Assembly (NCBI RefSeq): GCF_000428905.1
Contig: NZ_AUAV01000005.1
Coordinates: 1-64,000, forward strand
Reading direction: 5' to 3'
DNA length: 64,000 nt
Source of the DNA: Brumicola pallidula DSM 14239 = ACAM 615
GTDB lineage: Bacteria > Pseudomonadota > Gammaproteobacteria > Enterobacterales > Alteromonadaceae
In this document: one piece after another, positions 58,719 to 64,000 of the stretch
Numbering within the stretch: the stretch's first letter is position 1
Layout: every line of letters begins with the position of its first letter
The notes under the pieces: generated by a model
What the model saw: the letters and a program-made list of their open reading frames with translations, nothing else
Told to the model about the DNA's origin: nothing
Databases searched by the model: none
Program-made: the position numbers and the translations under genes

Positions 58719-59543
58719 ATGCCATTATTGAAAGCTAAGCCAACTTCTGCAGGTCGTCGTCACGTTGTTCAGGTCATTAACCCTGATTTGCATAAAGGTG
58801 CTCCACATGCTCCTTTACTTGATAAATTAAGCAAATCTGGTGGCCGTAATAACAATGGTCGTATTACTGTTCGTCATATTGGTGGTGGTCATAAGCAACA
58901 CTACCGTATAATTGACTTCAAACGTAATAAAGACGGTATTCCAGCAAAAATTGAGCGTTTAGAATATGATCCAAATCGTTCGTCTAATATCGCTTTGGTA
59001 TTATACACAGACGGTGAACGTCGTTATATTTTAGCACCGAAAGGCGCTAAAACAGGCGATGCTATCCAGTCTGGTGCTGATGCACCGATTAAAGCAGGTA
59101 ATGCAATGCCAATGCGCAACATGCCTGTCGGTTCAACAGTACACGCGATTGAAATGAAGCCAGGCAAAGGTGCACAAATTGCACGTTCTGCTGGTCAATA
59201 TGCACAAATCCTTGCAAGAGATGGAGCGTATATAACATTACGTCTCAAATCTGGTGAGGTGCGTAAAGTATTATCTGATTGCCGTGCAACTATCGGTGAA
59301 GTAGGTAACGCTGAGCATATGCTTCGTTCACTAGGTAAGGCCGGTGCTACTCGCTGGCGTGGTGTTAGACCAACAGTTCGTGGTGTTGCCATGAACCCGG
59401 TTGATCACCCGCACGGTGGTGGTGAAGGTCGTACATCTGGTGGTCGTCATCCAGTGTCACCTTGGGGTGTACCTACCAAAGGTAAGAAGACCCGAAGTAA
59501 CAAGCGTACTGATAAACTTATCGTACGTCGTCGTAATAAATAA
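58719..59543 (+). CDS. rplB: 50S ribosomal protein L2
   Basis: 274 residues. Conserved [18 protein letters not shown] and the C-terminal peptidyl-transferase-proximal [20 protein letters not shown]. Complete. Confidence 0.98.
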   Translation: MPLLKAKPTSAGRRHVVQVINPDLHKGAPHAPLLDKLSKSGGRNNNGRITVRHIGGGHKQHYRIIDFKRNKDGIPAKIERLEYDPNRSSNIALVLYTDGERRYILAPKGAKTGDAIQSGADAPIKAGNAMPMRNMPVGSTVHAIEMKPGKGAQIARSAGQYAQILARDGAYITLRLKSGEVRKVLSDCRATIGEVGNAEHMLRSLGKAGATRWRGVRPTVRGVAMNPVDHPHGGGEGRTSGGRHPVSPWGVPTKGKKTRSNKRTDKLIVRRRNK

Positions 59544-59558
59544 CAGCGAGGATTCACC

Positions 59559-59834
59559 ATGCCACGTTCTCTCAAGAAAGGTCCTTTTATTGACCTGCAC
59601 TTGCTGAAGAAGGTAGAAGCTGCAGTGGAAAAGGGCGAAAAGAAACCAATTAAGACTTGGTCTCGTCGCTCTATGATCATCCCAGATATGATTGGGTTGA
59701 CCATTGCGGTTCATAACGGTCGCCAGCACGTACCTGTTTTCGTCAGTGACGAAATGGTTGGCCATAAGTTGGGCGAGTTTGCGCCAACGCGTACTTTTCG
59801 CGGCCATGTCGCAGATAAGAAAGCCAAGAGATAA
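59559..59834 (+). CDS. rpsS: 30S ribosomal protein S19
   Basis: 91 residues, opening [31 protein letters not shown] near the end. Complete, 15 bp after rplB. Confidence 0.98.
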   Translation: MPRSLKKGPFIDLHLLKKVEAAVEKGEKKPIKTWSRRSMIIPDMIGLTIAVHNGRQHVPVFVSDEMVGHKLGEFAPTRTFRGHVADKKAKR

Positions 59835-59844
59835 GGGGAATAAA

Positions 59845-60177
59845 ATGGAAGCATTAGCTAAACACCGTTTTGCTCGTACGTCACCTCAAAAGGCACGCTT
59901 GGTAGCAGATCAAATCCGCGGGTTACACGTTGAAAAAGCTTTAGAAGTTTTAACGTATAGCCCAAAGAAAAGCGCTGCGCTGATCAAGAAAGTGCTTGAG
60001 TCAGCAATCGCCAACGCTGAAAACAATGAGGGTGCAGATATTGACGAGTTGTCGATATTCAAAATCTTTGTTGACGAAGGCCCGACTATGAAGCGAATCA
60101 AAACACGTGCCAAAGGCCGTGCTGATCGTATCTTTAAGCGTAGCAGTCACATTACTGTGGTTGTAGCAGATAACTAG
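59845..60177 (+). CDS. rplV: 50S ribosomal protein L22
   Basis: 110 residues from ATG 59845 (AAGGGGAA upstream). [20 protein letters not shown] opening and the tunnel loop [17 protein letters not shown]. Complete. Confidence 0.98.
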   Translation: MEALAKHRFARTSPQKARLVADQIRGLHVEKALEVLTYSPKKSAALIKKVLESAIANAENNEGADIDELSIFKIFVDEGPTMKRIKTRAKGRADRIFKRSSHITVVVADN

Positions 60178-60186
60178 GAGTAGATT

Positions 60187-60888
60187 ATGGGACAGAAAGT
60201 ACATCCTACCGGTATACGCCTGGGTATCAGCAAGCCATGGACGTCTACCTGGTACGCTAATACAGCAGAGTATGCAGATAACTTGTTTAACGACCATCAG
60301 GTCCGTCAATATTTGACGAAACAGTTAAAGAGCGCGTCACTTTCGAAAATCGTTATTGAACGTCCAGCTAAGAGTATCCGTGTGACTATTCACACTGCTC
60401 GTCCGGGCGTTGTTATCGGTAAGAAGGGAGAAGACGTAGAGAAGCTTCGCAATCATGTTTCTAAGCTAGCCGGTGTGCCAGCTCAGATCAACATTGCTGA
60501 AGTTCGTAAACCCGAGCTAGATGCACAGCTTGTTGCTGACAGCATTTCAAGCCAGCTTGAACGTCGTGTTATGTTCCGTCGCGCTATGAAGCGTGCCGTA
60601 CAAAATGCAATGCGTTTGGGTGCACTTGGTATCAAAGTTCAAGTAAGTGGCCGTTTAGGTGGTGCAGAAATTGCGCGTGCTGAATGGTATCGTGAAGGTC
60701 GCGTACCTTTGCACACTTTCCGTGCTGACATCGACTATGCAACGTCTGAAGCAGCAACGACTTACGGTATCATTGGCGTGAAAGTCTGGATCTTTAAAGG
60801 TGAAGTATTAGGCGGTTTGCCTCTTACACAAGAGCAACCAGCTCCTGCACCTAAGAAGAAAGGCCGCAACGCTAAACGAGAGGGCTAA
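60187..60888 (+). CDS. rpsC: 30S ribosomal protein S3
   Basis: 233 residues. [17 protein letters not shown] opening, KH domain with [15 protein letters not shown], basic C-terminus. Complete. Confidence 0.98.
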   Translation: MGQKVHPTGIRLGISKPWTSTWYANTAEYADNLFNDHQVRQYLTKQLKSASLSKIVIERPAKSIRVTIHTARPGVVIGKKGEDVEKLRNHVSKLAGVPAQINIAEVRKPELDAQLVADSISSQLERRVMFRRAMKRAVQNAMRLGALGIKVQVSGRLGGAEIARAEWYREGRVPLHTFRADIDYATSEAATTYGIIGVKVWIFKGEVLGGLPLTQEQPAPAPKKKGRNAKREG

Positions 60889-60890
60889 TC

Positions 60891-61304
60891 ATGTTACAAC
60901 CAAAGCGTACGAAATTTCGTAAAATGCATAAAGGTCGTAACCGTGGTCTTGCTATTGCCGGAGGCAAAGTAAGCTTCGGGACTTATGCTTTAAAAGCTGT
61001 CGCGCGCGGTCGTATGACCGCACGTCAAATTGAAGCAGCTCGTCGTGCTATGACTCGTCACGTTAAACGTCAAGGTAAAATTTGGATTCGAGTTTTCCCT
61101 GACAAGCCGATTACACAGAAGCCTTTGGAAGTTCGTCAAGGTAAAGGTAAAGGTAACGTCGAGTATTGGGTATGCCAAATTCAACCAGGACGCGTGTTAT
61201 ATGAAATGGAAGGTGTTCCAGAATCTATAGCTCGTGAAGCGTTTGCATTGGCTGCGTCGAAATTGCCATTTAAAACAACCTTTGTAACTCGGACGGTGAT
61301 GTAA
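60891..61304 (+). CDS. rplP: 50S ribosomal protein L16
   Basis: 137 residues, opening [18 protein letters not shown]. Two bp after rpsC, and its stop shares a base with rpmC (TAATG). Confidence 0.98.
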   Translation: MLQPKRTKFRKMHKGRNRGLAIAGGKVSFGTYALKAVARGRMTARQIEAARRAMTRHVKRQGKIWIRVFPDKPITQKPLEVRQGKGKGNVEYWVCQIQPGRVLYEMEGVPESIAREAFALAASKLPFKTTFVTRTVM

Positions 61305-61495
61305 TGAAAGCTACTGAACTTAAACAGAAAAGTGTAGAAGAGTTGAACGTTGAGTTGATTAGTTTGTTTCGTGAACAATTCAATCTTCGCATGCAACATT
61401 CTACTGGTCAGCTTGAAAAGACTGACCAATTAAGAACAGTACGTCGCAGCATCGCACGTGTTAAAACTATTTTAACTCAAAAGGCTGACGCGTAA
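61304..61495 (+). CDS. rpmC: 50S ribosomal protein L29
   Basis: 63 residues, [20 protein letters not shown], two long helices. TAATG coupling on both sides. Confidence 0.97.
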   Translation: MKATELKQKSVEELNVELISLFREQFNLRMQHSTGQLEKTDQLRTVRRSIARVKTILTQKADA

Positions 61496-61746
61496 TGACT
61501 GAACAGAAGATTCGTACAGTACAAGGCCGTGTAACTAGTAACAAAATGGATAAGACCATTACTGTTATGGTTGAGAGAACTGTTAAGCACCCAATTTATG
61601 GGAAGTTTATCAAACGCTCAACCAAGCTACACGCCCACGACGAAGCTAACGTGTGTAATGAAGGCGATATAGTAAATATTACTGAATGTCGTCCTCTTTC
61701 TAAGTCTAAGACTTGGATGTTAGTTGACGTTGTGACCAAAGCTTAA
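61495..61746 (+). CDS. rpsQ: 30S ribosomal protein S17
   Basis: 83 residues, [20 protein letters not shown] and the [20 protein letters not shown] core. Last gene of the operon here; a terminator follows and rplN is not next. Confidence 0.98.
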   Translation: MTEQKIRTVQGRVTSNKMDKTITVMVERTVKHPIYGKFIKRSTKLHAHDEANVCNEGDIVNITECRPLSKSKTWMLVDVVTKA

Positions 61747-61765
61747 TTAAAAGCAAATTAAAATA

Positions 61766-61798
61766 GGCGCTACCTTTCGAGGCTAGCGCCTTTTTTTT
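61766..61798 (+). terminator. Rho-independent terminator of the S10 operon
   Basis: GGCGCTA (61766-61772) pairs with TAGCGCC (61784-61790), followed by eight Ts. It lies 20 bp after rpsQ. Confidence 0.92.
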
Positions 61799-61823
61799 AT
61801 TTTCTATTATGTACAATAATTCT

Positions 61824-61855
61824 TTGACCTTAGATGTTACTCTAAGGTTTATAAT
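61824..61855 (+). promoter_or_regulatory. MerR-type promoter/operator of the metal-efflux operon
   Basis: TTGACC (61824-61829), an overlong 20-bp spacer, TATAAT (61850-61855). The spacer region carries a perfect dyad ACCTTAGA-N6-TCTAAGGT (61827-61848). This is the arrangement on which MerR/ZntR/CueR activators act by underwinding the spacer. Confidence 0.88.
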
Positions 61856-61886
61856 GCATCTATTGAATGATAATTTGGGTACGGTA

Positions 61887-62288
61887 ATGAGGATTAGTGA
61901 ACTAGCAAGGCGGGCCGGAATGAGCGCTCATACAGTAAGATATTATGAAAAAGTGGGCTTGCTGACTCCTTCACAGCGCACTGAAAGTAACTACCGTGTC
62001 TACAATAAGGATGATGTAATTACCGCTGAATTTATCAAACGCAGTAAAGAGTGTGGGTTTAGTTTATCTGAAACAGCATCGTTGCTAGCAATTAAAAATG
62101 ATAAAAGCCAGCACGTTTGTGCAGAGGCAAAACAAATTACACAAACAAAAATAATAGAAATAGCTGCGCAGATTGAAAACTTAAAAAAGATGCAAAATAC
62201 GCTAACCGAGCTTGAAGCTTTTTGCTGCGGTGGACAAGAAAGCGCGGAGTTTTGTTCAATTATATCATCCTTAGAGCAGGAGACCTGA
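61887..62288 (+). CDS. MerR-family metal-responsive regulator, ZntR-like
   Basis: 133 residues from ATG 61887, 32 bp after the -10 box; an upstream ATG (61809) lies before the promoter and is excluded. MRISELARRAGMSAHTVRYY is the MerR HTH, then a dimerisation helix. Metal-ligand Cys as in ZntR: one in HVCAEAKQ and a C-terminal CCGG...FCSII matching ZntR ACCGTAHSSVYCSIL. Zn, or possibly another metal ion such as Cu or Cd, is the likely inducer. One bp before the permease gene, so one operon, self-regulated from the dyad promoter. Confidence 0.88.
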   Translation: MRISELARRAGMSAHTVRYYEKVGLLTPSQRTESNYRVYNKDDVITAEFIKRSKECGFSLSETASLLAIKNDKSQHVCAEAKQITQTKIIEIAAQIENLKKMQNTLTELEAFCCGGQESAEFCSIISSLEQET

Positions 62289-62289
62289 G

Positions 62290-63336
62290 ATGTTGGTTCT
62301 TAATAATTTTGTTTTATTGTTTGTTGAAGCGGCCCCATTCTTACTGGCGGGTATGCTGATTGCCGGCATTATACATCAATTTGTACCAAAAAATTGGATC
62401 GAGAAAACCTTAGGAAGCAAAGGATCTATCGTCAATGCAGCACTCATTGGTGCACCACTTCCATTATGCTCATGTTCCGTTATTCCTGTCGCAATGGGGA
62501 TCAGGCGCAGTGGCGCAAGTAAAGCCAGCACAGCGAGTTTTCTAGTTGCCACACCCGAAACAGGAGTCGATTCTATAGGAATAACATACGCCTTAATGGG
62601 ACCAGTAATGGCGGTCGCTCGTCCTGTTGCGGCTATATTTTCTGCATTATGTGCTGGGATGTTGGTACACCTATTCGGTACTAAAGAGACGGCTAAAAAT
62701 ATACTCAAACCAATTCCACAGCAACAATCACCGAGTTGCTGTGGCACTTCTGAAGCTGAATCTTTATCCATCAAACAAAAAGTTGTTTCCTCCTTTGCGT
62801 TTGGTTTCGGGCAATTGTTGAGGGACTTTATGCTCTGGTTTATGCTTGGGATTTTTTTTGCTGCATTGGTCACTACCTTCGTTCCACAATCATTCTTTAC
62901 TCAGCATGGTCAAGGCGTTCTCGCAATGTTGGTAGTCGTTCTTGTTTCAATTCCCATGTACGTTTGCGCTACTGCTTCAACTCCTATAGCAGTGGGTTTG
63001 TTATTGTCAGGGATATCACCTGGCGCTGCTCTGGTGTTTATGCTTACAGGGCCGGCGACCAATATAGCCACGTTAATGGTGATAAAAAATGAATTAGGTA
63101 AGCGAGAGCTTATATTTTATCTTATTGCGATCGTAGCTAGCGCTATTTTCGCCGGATTAACTCTTGATTGGCTGTTTACCTATTTTAATTGGCAACTAGA
63201 CTTATCACACGGAGCCCATTCTGACATGATGGGCGCGGTGTATCAGGTAAGTGCTCTAATCTTAGCGGGGTTAATTTTGTTCCAAATGCAGAAACGGTAT
63301 TTACCTCGTGTTTTTAGTGCCGATACCTCGGCATAA
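62290..63336 (+). CDS. SO_0444-family Cu/Zn efflux permease
   Basis: 348 residues, about eight to nine membrane segments. Contains the permease motif GAPLPLCSCSVIPVAMGIRR near residue 55, a cytoplasmic Cys pair (PSCCGTSE) in the central loop and a second half with VCATASTPIAVGLLLSGISPGAA and TGPATN. The pattern fits the DUF318/ArsP-like group annotated as Cu/Zn efflux in Shewanella. Cotranscribed with the ZntR-like regulator, which supports metal export. Confidence 0.85.
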   Translation: MLVLNNFVLLFVEAAPFLLAGMLIAGIIHQFVPKNWIEKTLGSKGSIVNAALIGAPLPLCSCSVIPVAMGIRRSGASKASTASFLVATPETGVDSIGITYALMGPVMAVARPVAAIFSALCAGMLVHLFGTKETAKNILKPIPQQQSPSCCGTSEAESLSIKQKVVSSFAFGFGQLLRDFMLWFMLGIFFAALVTTFVPQSFFTQHGQGVLAMLVVVLVSIPMYVCATASTPIAVGLLLSGISPGAALVFMLTGPATNIATLMVIKNELGKRELIFYLIAIVASAIFAGLTLDWLFTYFNWQLDLSHGAHSDMMGAVYQVSALILAGLILFQMQKRYLPRVFSADTSA

Positions 63337-63448
63337 TTGGAGATAAGCGTTAAGCGTATTTAAAATAGATTAATTAGCCCAGTACTTGGCTATACTACTC
63401 AAAAACGTATTGGTAACAACAACTCATTTTGGCATTAACTCGGAATTT

Positions 63449-64000
63449 ATGAACACACCTTATACGCATCGTTGGTATCATTTTATATGGCGTTGGTGTT
63501 ACAGCTTGGTGCTTATCCTGCTGTTGCCGCTAGGGCTGCTCACACTGCTGCTAAAGTCCGATAAAACCAAAGGGCAGCGAAACAATAATCGTGAACGTTT
63601 TGGTTTTATAGGCAAGCCAATAACACAAGGTATTTTAGTACACTGTGTATCAGTGGGTGAGGTCAATGCTGCTAAGAGTATTGTACTGCGTTTGCAACAG
63701 CTTTATCCTGAACTGGCTATCACTATATCAACTACGTCATCGACAGGCGCTAAGCAAGCACGTGCAGTTTTTGAGGATAGTGTTCAGCACCGCTATTTAC
63801 CCATTGATATTCCGGTCTGTATGTGGATTTTCTTTTACAAACTTCAGCCTAAGCTGGTATTGGTTACCGAAGTTGAAATTTGGCCAAACATGCTTCATCA
63901 GTGCTTTCGCCGTAATATCCCAGCGGTCTTGATCAATGCCAGAATGACCAACGATTCGCTTAAAAATTATCAGCGTTTAGCATTTTTATTCAGACCTAGT
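63449..64000 (+). CDS. waaA: Kdo transferase WaaA (KdtA), N-terminal part; 3' end outside window
   Basis: 184 codons visible from ATG 63449. One N-terminal membrane anchor (about 18-38), then the GT30 glycosyltransferase N-domain with RERFGFIG, HCVSVGEVNAAKS (usually HAVSVGE), TTSSTGAKQA, LPIDIPVCMWIFF and TEVEIWPNML. The enzyme adds Kdo to lipid A precursor on the cytoplasmic face. Continues beyond the window. Confidence 0.93.
   Translation, partial: MNTPYTHRWYHFIWRWCYSLVLILLLPLGLLTLLLKSDKTKGQRNNNRERFGFIGKPITQGILVHCVSVGEVNAAKSIVLRLQQLYPELAITISTTSSTGAKQARAVFEDSVQHRYLPIDIPVCMWIFFYKLQPKLVLVTEVEIWPNMLHQCFRRNIPAVLINARMTNDSLKNYQRLAFLFRPS

Noticed and set aside
61809-61886. Upstream ATG (61809) as the start of the MerR gene
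   Set aside because: It lies upstream of the -35 box, so it would not be on the transcript, and the HTH begins at ATG 61887 as in other MerR proteins.

Overview
The window looks like a chromosomal segment of a marine gammaproteobacterium of the order Alteromonadales (Alteromonadaceae, Glaciecola/Paraglaciecola-like). The support is an AT-leaning base composition, a complete MSHA pilus locus leading directly into mreBCD-maf-rng-yhdP-nitrilase-tldD, a SO_0444-type metal permease, and a large TonB-dependent receptor of marine heterotroph style. The assignment is inferred from gene order and protein style; no search was run.

Layout. 1-2.7 kb: the end of a sensor kinase, then about 1.3 kb of decayed DNA with recognisable relics (TonB receptor, MlaC, IS200-like/RAYT transposase) and palindromes, then a 64-residue Cys-rich peptide with a double-glycine-like leader followed by a DEVWH-containing helical protein. 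2.7-5.3 kb (minus strand): a LysR regulator, a beta-keto acid cleavage enzyme (BKACE) and a hot-dog thioesterase, the pair known from carnitine to glycine betaine catabolism. 5.4-16.3 kb (plus strand): TPR-sulfotransferase, TonB receptor, SDR dehydrogenase, zinc-free MDR oxidoreductase, exported type-B carboxylesterase, BCCT transporter and an Asp/Glu-racemase-fold enzyme lacking both catalytic cysteines. Together 2.7-16.3 kb reads as an accessory catabolic island, plausibly for a quaternary-ammonium ester or a similar substrate.

16.3-17.2 kb is non-coding, with a possible relic ORF and a long inverted repeat. 17.2-36.0 kb is the MSHA type IV pilus locus (mshI, a PilN-like gene, mshJ K L M N E G F B A C D O P, a small exported ORF, mshQ), mostly with overlapping or touching genes. 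36.2-46.9 kb is the cell-shape/housekeeping operon mreB to tldD.

46.9-56.4 kb carries single genes: an MBL-fold hydrolase, yebG with a LexA box, a HAD phosphatase with no canonical start codon, a membrane-anchored degenerate-kinase/REC/AraC regulator, a GAF-fused PilB/GspE ATPase, a U32/RlhA-like protein and a GST. 56.5-61.8 kb is the S10 ribosomal protein operon (rpsJ to rpsQ), which ends in a strong terminator. It is followed by a ZntR-like merR/metal permease operon and the start of waaA instead of the expected rplN/spc operon.

No tRNA, rRNA, CRISPR array or intact insertion sequence was seen.
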